A stretch of DNA of 64,000 nt from Gramella sp. MAR_2010_147 (GTDB lineage Bacteria; Bacteroidota; Bacteroidia; Flavobacteriales; Flavobacteriaceae): contig NZ_LT629741.1 of the NCBI RefSeq assembly GCF_900105135.1, forward strand, positions 248,001 to 312,000, in the 5' to 3' direction. Positions 1-8,678 of the stretch are shown one piece after another; the first letter of the stretch is position 1; every line of letters begins with the position of its first letter. A program made the position numbers and the translations under genes. The notes beneath the pieces are model-generated. The model had not been told where the DNA came from. It did no database searches and saw only the letters and a program-made list of their open reading frames with translations.

Positions 1-73
1 TGTTTTTCTTATAAAAAAAACAGTACATTTAATTCAATAAATTTAAGCCCTACCTTTTCTAAATAGTTTGATA

Positions 74-1612
74 ATGCTTGTAAAAGTATACGGTAGCGCC
101 GTGTTTGGTGTAGAGGCGACCACGATAACGGTTGAAGTTAATGTAGCTTCGGGAATAGGGTACCATTTGGTGGGGCTTCCCGATAATGCGGTTAAAGAAT
201 CCAGTTATCGCATTGCTGCAGCCCTTCAAAATAATAAGTTTAAACTTCCCGGGAAAAAGATCATAGTCAATATGGCCCCAGCCGATCTTCGTAAAGAGGG
301 TTCAGCATACGATCTTACGTTTGCTTTGGGTATTCTCGCAGCATCCAGTCAAATAAAGGCCGATAATATTTCTGAATATCTCATTATGGGAGAACTCTCA
401 CTGGATGGAAGTCTTCAGCCTATACGCGGAGCATTACCTATCGCCATTCAGGCTAAAAAAGAAGGGTTTAAAGGCTTTATTCTTCCAGAGCAGAATGCCC
501 GTGAAGCAGCAATAGTTTCAGGGCTGGAAGTCTATGGTGTAAATAATATTACCCAGGTGATCAACTTTTTTAATGAAGGCAAGGAACTGGAAAGAACTGA
601 AATAAATACAAGGGAGATTTTCTTTGAAAGTCTTAATGATTTCGAGTTCGATTTTGCCGATGTAAAAGGACAGGAATCTATAAAACGATGTATGGAGATC
701 GCCGCTGCCGGGGGGCATAATATTATTCTTATAGGTCCGCCGGGAGCAGGAAAAACGATGCTAGCGAAAAGGCTACCCAGTATTTTGCCTCCAATGACTT
801 TACAGGAGGCTTTGGAAACTACTAAGATTCATAGCGTAGCGGGTAGAATTAAAGATAATATAGGTTTGATGGCTCAACGACCTTTTAGAAGTCCGCATCA
901 TACAATTTCTGATGTCGCTCTAGTGGGTGGTGGAGCTTATCCACAACCCGGAGAAATTTCTCTTTCACATAATGGCGTATTGTTTTTAGATGAACTTCCG
1001 GAATTTAAACGAGGGGTGCTGGAAGTAATGCGGCAACCGCTCGAAGACAGGGAGGTAACCATTTCCAGGGCAAAATTTACGGTAACCTATCCTTCCAGTT
1101 TTATGCTGGTTGCGAGTATGAATCCCAGCCCCAGCGGATATTTTAATGATCCCGGGGCTCCGGTAACTTCATCACCCATGGAGATGCAGCGATATTTGAG
1201 TAAGATAAGCGGACCGCTACTGGATAGAATAGATATTCATATTGAGGTAACTCCGGTACCTTTTGAAAAACTAAGTGAAGAACGAAGAGGTGAAAGTAGT
1301 GTAATTATTAGGGAAAGAGTGACACAGGCAAGGGAAAGGCAACATGAAAGATTCCGGGAACTACAAAATATTCATTATAACGCGCAAATGGGACCTCGTC
1401 AGATCCGGGAATTTTGCAAACTGGATGAAAATTCAAAACATCTTCTTAAATCAGCCATGGAAAAACTCAATTTATCTGCAAGGGCCTACGATCGTATTTT
1501 AAAAGTTTCAAGAAGTATTGCTGATCTTGATGGTAGTGAATCTATTAAAGGGGATCATTTAAGTGAAGCGATACAATATCGAAGTTTGGATCGTGAAGGT
1601 TGGCTGGCCTGA
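74..1612 (+). CDS. YifB/ComM family Mg-chelatase-like AAA+ ATPase
   Basis: The 512-residue protein has an N-terminal S5-like ChlI domain (about residues 1-165) and a Mg-chelatase AAA+ core. The Walker A motif GPPGAGKT lies near residues 221-228 and the Walker B-like stretch VLFLDELPEF follows about 85 residues later. A C-terminal Mg-chelatase helical domain ends the protein. Relatives (ComM, YifB) are hexameric helicases that help integrate foreign DNA during transformation. I chose ATG 74 (MLVKVYGS) over an upstream TTG at 68. The Cys-rich NPCPCG stretch found in many YifB proteins is replaced here by NPSPSGYF, so no zinc site is expected there. The gene stands alone, 116 bp ahead of the next gene. 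The family call is firm; the role in DNA uptake is inferred from homologues. Confidence 0.93.
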   Translation: MLVKVYGSAVFGVEATTITVEVNVASGIGYHLVGLPDNAVKESSYRIAAALQNNKFKLPGKKIIVNMAPADLRKEGSAYDLTFALGILAASSQIKADNISEYLIMGELSLDGSLQPIRGALPIAIQAKKEGFKGFILPEQNAREAAIVSGLEVYGVNNITQVINFFNEGKELERTEINTREIFFESLNDFEFDFADVKGQESIKRCMEIAAAGGHNIILIGPPGAGKTMLAKRLPSILPPMTLQEALETTKIHSVAGRIKDNIGLMAQRPFRSPHHTISDVALVGGGAYPQPGEISLSHNGVLFLDELPEFKRGVLEVMRQPLEDREVTISRAKFTVTYPSSFMLVASMNPSPSGYFNDPGAPVTSSPMEMQRYLSKISGPLLDRIDIHIEVTPVPFEKLSEERRGESSVIIRERVTQARERQHERFRELQNIHYNAQMGPRQIREFCKLDENSKHLLKSAMEKLNLSARAYDRILKVSRSIADLDGSESIKGDHLSEAIQYRSLDREGWLA

Positions 1613-1654
1613 ATATCTTGAGCTTTAATTAACTAAACCTACGTTGCTTTTTTA

Positions 1655-1662
1655 TATTTTTG
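1655..1662 (+). promoter_or_regulatory. Candidate Bacteroidetes -7 promoter box
   Basis: TATTTTTG matches TAnnTTTG exactly and lies 67 bp upstream of the DUF2891 lipoprotein gene, in the only sizeable gap before the five-gene run ending with pxpC. No convincing -33 TTG lies at 19-21 bp spacing, so the assignment rests on the -7 box and position alone. Confidence 0.4.
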
Positions 1663-1728
1663 GGAATACCGTAAAAAACCAATCTGCAATTTCCGGATAA
1701 ATTCTTTCGGAAACCAATAACCTAAAAG

Positions 1729-2892
1729 ATGAAAAGAATTTTTCTAATACTTCTCTGCCTTGGGATTTTCTCATGTAAAGGCGATCAATCTCAGGATACA
1801 GGAAATAATGAAACCTCTATCGATAGTTTAAGTACAGAAGATTTGATACCCAAAGCCCTTAAAAATTTAAAACCAGTGGTTTTAAACCTGGAAGAATCTA
1901 ATAAACTGGCAGAATTGCCATTAAATTGTATTGATACTGAATACCCTAATAAGCTTGGTCAAACCCTGGAAAATAAAGAAGCGATTGGCGAACCTCATGA
2001 GTTGCATCCTGCGTTTTATGGGTGTTTTGACTGGCATTCTTCAGTTCATGCACACTGGTCACTTGTAAGCTTATTAAAGCAGTTTCCAGATGTGGAGAAA
2101 AAAGAAGCTATTCGGGAGAGTTTAAAGAATTCTATTACTGCTGAAAATATCCGGGCAGAAGTTGAATATTTTCAAAGAGAACAAAGTGGTTCTTATGAGC
2201 GTACCTATGGCTGGGCATGGTTACTAAAACTGGCAGAAGAACTAAAAACCTGGGAAGACCCTTTGGGTGAAGAGTTAGCCCAAAATTTACAGCCACTTAC
2301 AGATTTGATCGTTCAAAAATATATTGAATTCCTTCCAAAATTAAATTACCCAATTAGGGTAGGAGAACATACTAATACAGCATTCGGTTTAAGTTTTGCG
2401 TATGATTATGCTAAAACTACAGAACATGAAGAACTCATGGAGATCGTTAAAAAACGAGCCCAGGATTTCTATTTAAAAGACGATGATTGTCCTGTTTCCT
2501 GGGAACCGGGAGGATATGATTTTCTTTCTCCCTGTCTTTCTGAAATAGATATTATGAGAAGAGTCCTTCCCAAAAATGCCTTCAGCCTGTGGATAAACGA
2601 TTTTATGCCTCAATTAAAAAATAAGGATTTTCAAATGGAAGTAGGTGAAGTCTCAGATCGTACAGATGGCAAACTGGTACATTTGGATGGTCTTAATTTT
2701 AGTAGGGCATGGATATTTTACGGTTTGGCAAATCAATATCCTGAACAATTCGAACATCTTAAGCTTCTTGCCAATGAACATGTTTCTTATTCGTTTCCTA
2801 ATGTAGTAGGAGATAGCTATGAAGGAGGCCACTGGCTGGGAACATTTGCTATTTATGCATTAAAGGAATCTGGGAATAAGCCTAAAGAGTGA
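1729..2892 (+). CDS. DUF2891 family lipoprotein
   Basis: The 387-residue protein begins with a lipoprotein signal peptide (hydrophobic stretch, then FSC with the lipid-acceptor Cys near residue 16), so it should be anchored in the cell envelope. The remainder matches the DUF2891 pattern: PAFYGCFDWHSSVHAHW near residues 94-110, a GWAWLLKL helix, and a late GGHWLGTFAIYAL. The many Trp, His and helix-forming repeats suggest an (alpha/alpha) toroid fold, which is an inference. No enzymatic activity is established to my knowledge. Its stop codon overlaps the GTG start of the Nramp-like gene and the 5-oxoprolinase genes follow without gaps. It is therefore probably an envelope component of a 5-oxoproline or related amino-acid salvage route. 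Confidence 0.85.
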   Translation: MKRIFLILLCLGIFSCKGDQSQDTGNNETSIDSLSTEDLIPKALKNLKPVVLNLEESNKLAELPLNCIDTEYPNKLGQTLENKEAIGEPHELHPAFYGCFDWHSSVHAHWSLVSLLKQFPDVEKKEAIRESLKNSITAENIRAEVEYFQREQSGSYERTYGWAWLLKLAEELKTWEDPLGEELAQNLQPLTDLIVQKYIEFLPKLNYPIRVGEHTNTAFGLSFAYDYAKTTEHEELMEIVKKRAQDFYLKDDDCPVSWEPGGYDFLSPCLSEIDIMRRVLPKNAFSLWINDFMPQLKNKDFQMEVGEVSDRTDGKLVHLDGLNFSRAWIFYGLANQYPEQFEHLKLLANEHVSYSFPNVVGDSYEGGHWLGTFAIYALKESGNKPKE

Positions 2893-4109
2893 AAAGTTTT
2901 TTCAGAAATTTAGGTCCCGGTATATTAGTTTCAGCAGCTTTTATAGGTCCGGGAACGGTAACGGTATGTAGCCTGGCCGGAGTGAATTTTGGATACTCCC
3001 TGCTGTGGGCATTGTTAATTTCAATAGTTGCCTGTGTGGTGCTTCAGGAAATGTCTGCCAGATTAGGATTGATCTCCGGGAAAGGATTGAGTGATTGTAT
3101 AAGGGAGGAGATGCAGAACCCGGTGATTAGAGCTCTTACTCTTTTCCTGATATTTTCGGCAATCGTCATTGGAAATGCTGCTTATGAGGCTGGTAATATT
3201 ACAGGCGCTGTATTAGGAATGGAAGCCGTTTTTACTACGGTAAGCTTTGAAATTGGTGCTCTAAGTATTAATATTTGGAGCGCAGTTATAGGAGCAATTG
3301 CATTTATTTTGCTGTTGCTGGGTAGTTATAAAAAGCTTGAAAAGATATTTATAGCGCTCGTTCTTTTAATGAGTATCGCTTTTATATTAACGGCATTTCT
3401 AACCAAACCCGATCTTTCTGAAATTTTTAAGGGATTTGTTCCAGGCTCTTTTGACGCAGGCTTATTGACCATTATAGCTTTAGTGGGGACAACAGTGGTG
3501 CCTTATAACCTCTTTCTACACGCATCTCTGGTAAGTGAGAAATGGAATGATACAAAACATCTTGGGATGGTGCGCAAAGAACTTATATTTTCTCTTTTGC
3601 TGGGAGGTTTGGTTTCCATGGCGATCGTGGTTTGTGCTGCCGCTTCTAATATTGAAAGTATTGAAGATGCTGGAGATCTGGCGGCAGGATTAGAACCTTT
3701 ATTTGGGAGTTCAGCAACTATTATCCTTGCTATAGGGCTGCTGGCTGCCGGGATCACCTCTTCTATTACAGCGCCACTAGCAGCTGCTTATGTGGTAAAG
3801 GGGTGTTTGGGCTGGAAAGGAGGGATGCAGTCCAGGAAGTTTAAGCTGGTTTGGATGACCATAATCATCATGGGGGTCATTTTTTCGTCTTTAGGGATAA
3901 AACCTGTTGAAATTATCCAGTTTGCACAAATTGCAAACGGACTTGTACTGCCGGTCGTTGCAATTTTCTTATTTTGGATAGTGAACCAAAGATCTGTTCT
4001 TGGAGATCACAAGAATAGTTTATTACAGAATATCATTGGTTTTGCCGTGATAGCACTCTCTGTGTTTCTAGGTGCAAAATCTATTTTTAACGTAATTCAG
4101 AATTTATAG
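2889..4109 (+). CDS. Divergent Nramp-family transporter in the 5-oxoprolinase operon
   Basis: This is a 406-residue, roughly 11-helix membrane protein of the Nramp/LeuT fold. The GTG start overlaps the preceding stop (GTGA) and the stop abuts pxpA. The two metal-binding motifs that define Mn/Fe Nramps are altered. In helix 1 the DPGN motif reads GPGT (residues 20-23), losing the liganding Asp and Asn. In helix 6 the MPH motif reads VPY (residues 204-206). It is therefore unlikely to be an ordinary manganese importer. Bacillus subtilis ycsG, an Nramp relative beside ycsF and kipI/kipA, is a precedent for this neighbourhood. I infer that it transports 5-oxoproline, another organic substrate, or a hard cation; the sequence does not decide. 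Confidence 0.85.
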   Translation: MKSFFRNLGPGILVSAAFIGPGTVTVCSLAGVNFGYSLLWALLISIVACVVLQEMSARLGLISGKGLSDCIREEMQNPVIRALTLFLIFSAIVIGNAAYEAGNITGAVLGMEAVFTTVSFEIGALSINIWSAVIGAIAFILLLLGSYKKLEKIFIALVLLMSIAFILTAFLTKPDLSEIFKGFVPGSFDAGLLTIIALVGTTVVPYNLFLHASLVSEKWNDTKHLGMVRKELIFSLLLGGLVSMAIVVCAAASNIESIEDAGDLAAGLEPLFGSSATIILAIGLLAAGITSSITAPLAAAYVVKGCLGWKGGMQSRKFKLVWMTIIIMGVIFSSLGIKPVEIIQFAQIANGLVLPVVAIFLFWIVNQRSVLGDHKNSLLQNIIGFAVIALSVFLGAKSIFNVIQNL

Positions 4110-4850
4110 ATGGAAAATAGAATTCATATTAATTGCGATTTGGGCGAAGGCGGACAGTTTGACGAAGAGCTTATGCCACTTATCTCTGCCTGCAATATTG
4201 CTTGTGGGGGTCATGCCGGAAATCTAGAGACCATGCATAGAACTGTTCGTATGGCCATGGAAAATAATGTTGAAATTGGCGCTCATCCGTCTTATCCTGA
4301 TAGAAAGAACTTTGGAAGGAATCATCTTGAAATGTCTGAAAAGGATCTTAAACTTTCTATTGAAGGACAGGTTTTGAGTCTCAAACAAATCGCTGAATCT
4401 GAAGGCGGAAAAATGAATCATATAAAGCTTCACGGTGCCCTTTATAATGATGCCGCTAAAGATGAAAATATTGCCAGAATGATTATTGAATGTCTTGAAG
4501 ATCTCGATGAAAATTTCCTGCTTTATGTGCCTCTGAAATCTAAAATTTCAGAGCTGGCAATGGGAAAATTTGATCTCTTTTTTGAAGCTTTTGCAGACCG
4601 GAATTATAACGAAAATCACAGCCTGGTTTCACGCTCTGAAAAGCATGCATTAATTACGGAAAAAGAGGAAGTATTTAACCATGTTTTTTCCATGTATAAC
4701 GATAAAAAAATCATCACTTATTCGGGGGTTGAAATCGATGGGAAAGCAGATACTTTTTGTGTGCATAGCGACACGCCTTCTTCGGTTGAAATAATCGATT
4801 TTCTACATAAAAAATTTGCTGAAAAAAGAATAGGAGTAAAGAATACATAA
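4110..4850 (+). CDS. pxpA: 5-oxoprolinase subunit A (LamB/YcsF family)
   Basis: The 246-residue protein carries the LamB/YcsF signature from its N-terminus: INCDLGEG, then NIACGGHAG, then GAHPSYPDR with the conserved FGR. In PxpABC enzymes this subunit takes part in ATP-dependent opening of 5-oxo-L-proline (pyroglutamate) to glutamate in the cytoplasm. It starts one base after the Nramp stop and its own stop overlaps the pxpB start by one base (TAATG), so translation is likely coupled. Length is typical for the family. Confidence 0.95.
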   Translation: MENRIHINCDLGEGGQFDEELMPLISACNIACGGHAGNLETMHRTVRMAMENNVEIGAHPSYPDRKNFGRNHLEMSEKDLKLSIEGQVLSLKQIAESEGGKMNHIKLHGALYNDAAKDENIARMIIECLEDLDENFLLYVPLKSKISELAMGKFDLFFEAFADRNYNENHSLVSRSEKHALITEKEEVFNHVFSMYNDKKIITYSGVEIDGKADTFCVHSDTPSSVEIIDFLHKKFAEKRIGVKNT

Positions 4851-5581
4851 TGTCTAATTATCCTCAAATATCACCACTAGGAGATCGCTCCATTTTGATA
4901 AATTTTGATAAAGAAATTAGCCCTGAAACACTTGAGAAAGTTCTTTTTTTTAAGAAAAAAATAGAAAATTTTAAATTTAAACAAAAGGTTGAGGTTATAA
5001 ACACATACAACTCGTTATTAATTAGTTGTGTGTTTACTATAGAAAATGTCTATAGTGAAGTTTTACGGTTAAAAAGCCTTTTAAGTGAAGCTAATATACC
5101 AAAAAAAACGAACTATAAAATTTTTCAGATTCCCGTGTGTTATGATAAAGAATTTGGGCTTGATCTGGAGTATATAGCTAAAGAGAAAGAACTGGAAATT
5201 GATGAAATAATTCAATGGCATACGGCACCATTATACCAGGTTTGTTTTATAGGTTTTTTACCTGGTTTTTTATACCTGGGCGGGCTTGATAAAAGGCTGC
5301 ATATTTCAAGGAAAAAATCACCGCGAAGATCGGTGGAAAAAGGCGCCGTTGGGATAGGTGAAAATCAAACTGGGATTTACCCGAAATCCAGTCCCGGGGG
5401 TTGGCAGATTTTAGGCAAAACTCCGGTAGATCTTTTTGATAAAAATATGAATCCTCCCTGTACTTTTTCTGCCGGAGATAAAATTAACTTTAGTGCCGTT
5501 TCAAAAAAGGAATTTCTCGAAATTGAAAAAGAAATTACTGCTGGAAACTACACCCTGAAATATGAAAATTATGAAGGCTGA
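4850..5581 (+). CDS. pxpB: 5-oxoprolinase subunit B (KipI-like)
   Basis: This is a 243-residue carboxyltransferase subdomain C/D (AHS1) protein. The diagnostic C-terminal half contains PRRSVEKGAVGIG, a Thr-Gly-Ile-Tyr-Pro segment and SPGGWQILGKT. It partners with PxpC to form the 5-oxoprolinase heteromer; the homologue KipI was first described as a sporulation kinase inhibitor in Bacillus. The first 100 residues are more divergent and Lys-rich. It overlaps pxpA by 1 bp and pxpC by up to 20 bp, consistent with stoichiometric co-translation. Confidence 0.94.
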   Translation: MSNYPQISPLGDRSILINFDKEISPETLEKVLFFKKKIENFKFKQKVEVINTYNSLLISCVFTIENVYSEVLRLKSLLSEANIPKKTNYKIFQIPVCYDKEFGLDLEYIAKEKELEIDEIIQWHTAPLYQVCFIGFLPGFLYLGGLDKRLHISRKKSPRRSVEKGAVGIGENQTGIYPKSSPGGWQILGKTPVDLFDKNMNPPCTFSAGDKINFSAVSKKEFLEIEKEITAGNYTLKYENYEG

Positions 5582-6449
5582 AATTGAAGTTTTACAACCC
5601 GGTTTATTTTCTACCATTCAGGATCTGGGAAGGTTTGGATTTCAAAAATTTGGAGTTCCGCATAGCGGGGTGATGGATAGATATGCCATGAGAATTTCAA
5701 ATTTGATTCTTGGAAATCCTGAAGATGCTTCGGTTATGGAAATTACCATGCAGGGGCCGCAGTTAAAATTTTATGGCTCAACTTCAATTTGTATTAGTGG
5801 TGCAGATATTTCTCCAGAACTTAATGAGAAACCATTAGAACAGAATTCAGTGATAGAGATCAACAAGGGAGATGTTTTAAAATTTAAGAGTCTTAGAGCA
5901 GGTTTTCGATGTTATTTGGCGATCGCAGGTGGTTTTACAACCGAAATCCTGATGGACAGTCAAAGCTGGTATGAAGGCTTAACAGCCTGTTTCAGATTAA
6001 AAAAAGGAATGAAACTGGCTTATATCTCAAAACCTTATACGAAAAGCAGTACCCATTCATCTCTAAGAATTGATTCAGATTATATTATATCTAAAGAAAT
6101 AGAAGTTTATCGGGGACCAGAATTTGAAGAGCTAACGGTAGAACGACAGAAAGGTCTTTTTGATTCTAAATTTACCGTAGAAGAAACCAGCAATCGAATG
6201 GCGGTCCAGTTTAAAAAAAATTTTAAGAATGATCTTCAGCCTATTATTACTGGCCCGGTAATGCCGGGAACGGTTCAGCTAACTCCGTCGGGAAAGATCA
6301 TTGCTTTAATGCGTGATTGCCAGACCACTGGTGGCTACCCCAGAATTTTACAATTATCGGAGAAGGGAATTCAGGTACTTTCACAAAAAAAACCGGGAGA
6401 GGAGATCAGGTTCATCAAAAAAGAATATCCTTCGTTTAATGCCAAATAA
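5562..6449 (+). CDS. pxpC: 5-oxoprolinase subunit C (KipA-like)
   Basis: The 295-residue AHS2-domain protein has QDLGRFGFQKFGVPHSGVMD at about residues 20-39 and a late GTVQLTPSGKIIALMRDCQTTGGYP region. It completes the PxpABC complex that hydrolyses pyroglutamate. It is slightly shorter than the usual 310-330 residues, without an obvious missing block. The start could be ATG 5562 or ATG 5571; both overlap the end of pxpB. A clear terminator follows 140 bp downstream, marking the end of the operon. Confidence 0.93.
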   Translation: MKIMKAEIEVLQPGLFSTIQDLGRFGFQKFGVPHSGVMDRYAMRISNLILGNPEDASVMEITMQGPQLKFYGSTSICISGADISPELNEKPLEQNSVIEINKGDVLKFKSLRAGFRCYLAIAGGFTTEILMDSQSWYEGLTACFRLKKGMKLAYISKPYTKSSTHSSLRIDSDYIISKEIEVYRGPEFEELTVERQKGLFDSKFTVEETSNRMAVQFKKNFKNDLQPIITGPVMPGTVQLTPSGKIIALMRDCQTTGGYPRILQLSEKGIQVLSQKKPGEEIRFIKKEYPSFNAK

Positions 6450-6589
6450 AAAAGTGCCAACTCGATTTTGCGCTATAGAAAAGACCCTACTCAGAACTAT
6501 AACAAATCTCGTTAACACTTTTTTGCCCCAAAACACTTTAGCTTTACTAAAATGACTGAAACAAATATAGAACACAACTATCAGCCATA

Positions 6590-6615
6590 AAAGGGGAAAA
6601 TTCCCCTTTGTTTTT
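6590..6615 (+). terminator. Rho-independent terminator after pxpC
   Basis: A perfect 9-bp stem (AAAGGGGAA at 6590-6598, TTCCCCTTT at 6601-6609) with a 2-base loop is followed by GTTTTT. The remaining 140 bp between pxpC and this hairpin shows nothing else recognisable. Confidence 0.75.
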
Positions 6616-6682
6616 AAACGGCTTTGAAATAATGAAGAATTATTTCATTTTTACTATCTAAATATTAACCAATACACTTCAA

Positions 6683-7066
6683 ATGCAAAAACCAAAAAAA
6701 TGTATTAGTAAAGAACGTGCTCGCGAGCTACAGGGGGACTGGAAAAATACCCGTGCTAAAGAAATAGATAATGCCCAGGGCTATGAAGATACCCGGGAAT
6801 TCTGGTATAGTTTAGACGAATTACAGGAATACCTGGATTATGTTAAAGAAGAATCACAAAAACAGGGTGTGAAAAAGCCCGGAGTTCGTATCTATTTTGG
6901 TTCCTATCCAAAATCTAATGAAAAGAAAAGTTATGCTACGGTTTTTCTTGCTCCAACAAAAGAAGCTTCAGAAGAAGAACTGGAGACCGCTTCCAATCAA
7001 CAAAATAATTACGAGATCGATCCATTTAATTTGTCAACAGGAGGAGAACCACCAATTAATTATTAA
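6683..7066 (+). CDS. Small uncharacterised cytoplasmic protein
   Basis: The 127-residue protein has no signal peptide and no membrane segment. It is charged. An N-terminal helical stretch rich in Lys, Arg and Glu contains FWYSLDELQEYLDYV near residues 40-54, followed by a probable strand PGVRIYFGSYP and a low-complexity acidic Gln/Asn tail. I recognise no domain. It ends 6 bp before the TTG start of the membrane protein, so it probably shares a transcript with it and perhaps with the two-component genes. ATG 6683 is the first in-frame start and the coding frame is open and well behaved. Confidence 0.7.
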   Translation: MQKPKKCISKERARELQGDWKNTRAKEIDNAQGYEDTREFWYSLDELQEYLDYVKEESQKQGVKKPGVRIYFGSYPKSNEKKSYATVFLAPTKEASEEELETASNQQNNYEIDPFNLSTGGEPPINY

Positions 7067-7072
7067 AATCTT

Positions 7073-7810
7073 TTGCTAGACCAATTTATTAAACTCCTGC
7101 CAGTTTTTATTTTAGAATTATTAGCTGCACTAGCAGGATTCTGGTATTTAAAGAAGACTATAAACCCTTCCTTTGAGTTAAAGTTACTGGTTGGATTTTT
7201 ATTTTTCAATTTTGCTGTGGAAATTTTAGCCAGTTATACTTTGATTGCGTATTATACAGAGTATGAATATTTTGGCTTTATAAAAGAAACCAGTTTTCGG
7301 CGTAATTACTGGCTTTACAATATTCGTAATGTTCTTGAGTATCTGGTCTTTATACTCTTCTTTTTCAGTCAGCTTAAAACAACAAAATTTAAAAAAGTCC
7401 TTCAGATTACCGGCTTTTTGTTTATACCAGCAATGATCCTGAATTTAATGATCTCGGAAGTGTACTTTGAAGCCTATTCACAGTTTACCAGTCTGGTAAG
7501 TACTTTTATGTATGTGATCCTAATTTTCAGATACTTCTATGAAATGCTGCAAAGCGAGGAGATATTGAATTTCTACAAGTCGATGCCATTCTATTTTTCT
7601 GTAGCGGTTGTACTCTGGTATCTGGCTATTACTCCATTTTTGATCTATAGCAAATTTTACGAAGCACCCAATATGGAATTTGTGAAAATGCAAAGACTTA
7701 TCCTTCTAATAATGAACATATTTATGTACAGCTGTTTTATATTCGGGTTTGTTTATTGTTCTGGGAAAAATAATTCGAGGATATCTTTAGATCCAAAGTC
7801 TACCGTCTGA
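7073..7810 (+). CDS. Seven-helix membrane protein next to a two-component system
   Basis: The 245-residue protein has about seven hydrophobic segments: residues 5-25, 35-60, 85-105, 110-130, 140-160, 175-200 and 212-235. No soluble domain or catalytic motif is visible. The start is a TTG 6 bp after the previous stop; there is no nearby in-frame ATG and the first helix would be lost with a later start. The next gene, 61 bp downstream, is a histidine kinase that has almost no sensory region of its own. I infer that this protein could act as its membrane sensor or partner, but nothing in the sequence proves the interaction. Confidence 0.7.
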   Translation: MLDQFIKLLPVFILELLAALAGFWYLKKTINPSFELKLLVGFLFFNFAVEILASYTLIAYYTEYEYFGFIKETSFRRNYWLYNIRNVLEYLVFILFFFSQLKTTKFKKVLQITGFLFIPAMILNLMISEVYFEAYSQFTSLVSTFMYVILIFRYFYEMLQSEEILNFYKSMPFYFSVAVVLWYLAITPFLIYSKFYEAPNMEFVKMQRLILLIMNIFMYSCFIFGFVYCSGKNNSRISLDPKSTV

Positions 7811-7871
7811 GTTGTATAAACAGGCATTTACGATTTTTTTGTGTAAACTTGTCTGGAGTATATTTTAAAGC

Positions 7872-8678
7872 ATGCTTGAAAAAGAAGAGATATTATTGAT
7901 TGTTTACTTTATCCTGGTAATATTGTTTCTGGCAGGTTTTACAATTATTTTCTTTATTACCTATCAAAGGCGCAAAAATAAATTACTTAAGGAAAAATAT
8001 CAGGCAGAGCAGGATTTCAAAGAAGAACTCTCCAATGCGAGATTAGAGATACAGGAGACCACGCTAAAGAATGTGAGCTGGGAATTACATGATAATATAG
8101 GTCAGTTACTAGCCGTAGCCAGTATGCAATTAAATTTGCTGAATAAAAAGGTTATTGAGGATAATCAGAAAGGCTTTCAGGAAGCAAAAAGGCTGGTAGC
8201 AGATTCTCTGGCAGAGGTACGATCGCTATCCCGGTCTCTTAATAACGAAGTAATAGATTATGTTGGACTGGAAAATTCGGTTAAAAATGAGATAGATCGA
8301 TTTAACCGGTTAGGAGTTCTTGAAGCTCACCTGGTAAGCGAAGGTGAATATTATGATGTAAAACCTGAAGATAGTATCATTCTTTTTAGAATACTGCAGG
8401 AATTTTTCTCTAACGTTATCAAGTATGCTGGCGCGTCCCAATTGGAAGTGAAGTTTAGTTATTGTCCAGATTTCCTTGAAATTCTGGCAGTAGAAGACGG
8501 GAAGGGCTTTGATATGACACAGGAAAAATCAGGGGCCGGTCTTTTAAATATGCATGCCAGGGCTAAAATGCTAAACACTAATTTTAGTCTGAATTCTTCG
8601 ATTGGTAAAGGAACTTCGCTATCTTTACGATATCCAACCAAGACCAACAAACATGAACAAAACGATCATAATCGTTGA
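7872..8678 (+). CDS. Sensor histidine kinase, NarL-type (HisKA_3)
   Basis: The 268-residue kinase has a single N-terminal membrane helix (about 8-30), a short coiled coil (32-65), and a HisKA_3 dimerisation domain. The phospho-acceptor is His73 in ELHDNIGQ. The C-terminal HATPase_c domain has an N box (LQEFFSNVIKYA) and a G1 box (VEDGKGFDM), followed by GAGLLNMHARA. There is no extracellular, PAS or GAF domain. The cognate regulator overlaps its 3' end by 26 bp. A TTTG at 7838-7841 and TATATTTT at 7859-7866 could be a promoter very close to the start, but the spacing is short. Confidence 0.92.
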   Translation: MLEKEEILLIVYFILVILFLAGFTIIFFITYQRRKNKLLKEKYQAEQDFKEELSNARLEIQETTLKNVSWELHDNIGQLLAVASMQLNLLNKKVIEDNQKGFQEAKRLVADSLAEVRSLSRSLNNEVIDYVGLENSVKNEIDRFNRLGVLEAHLVSEGEYYDVKPEDSIILFRILQEFFSNVIKYAGASQLEVKFSYCPDFLEILAVEDGKGFDMTQEKSGAGLLNMHARAKMLNTNFSLNSSIGKGTSLSLRYPTKTNKHEQNDHNR

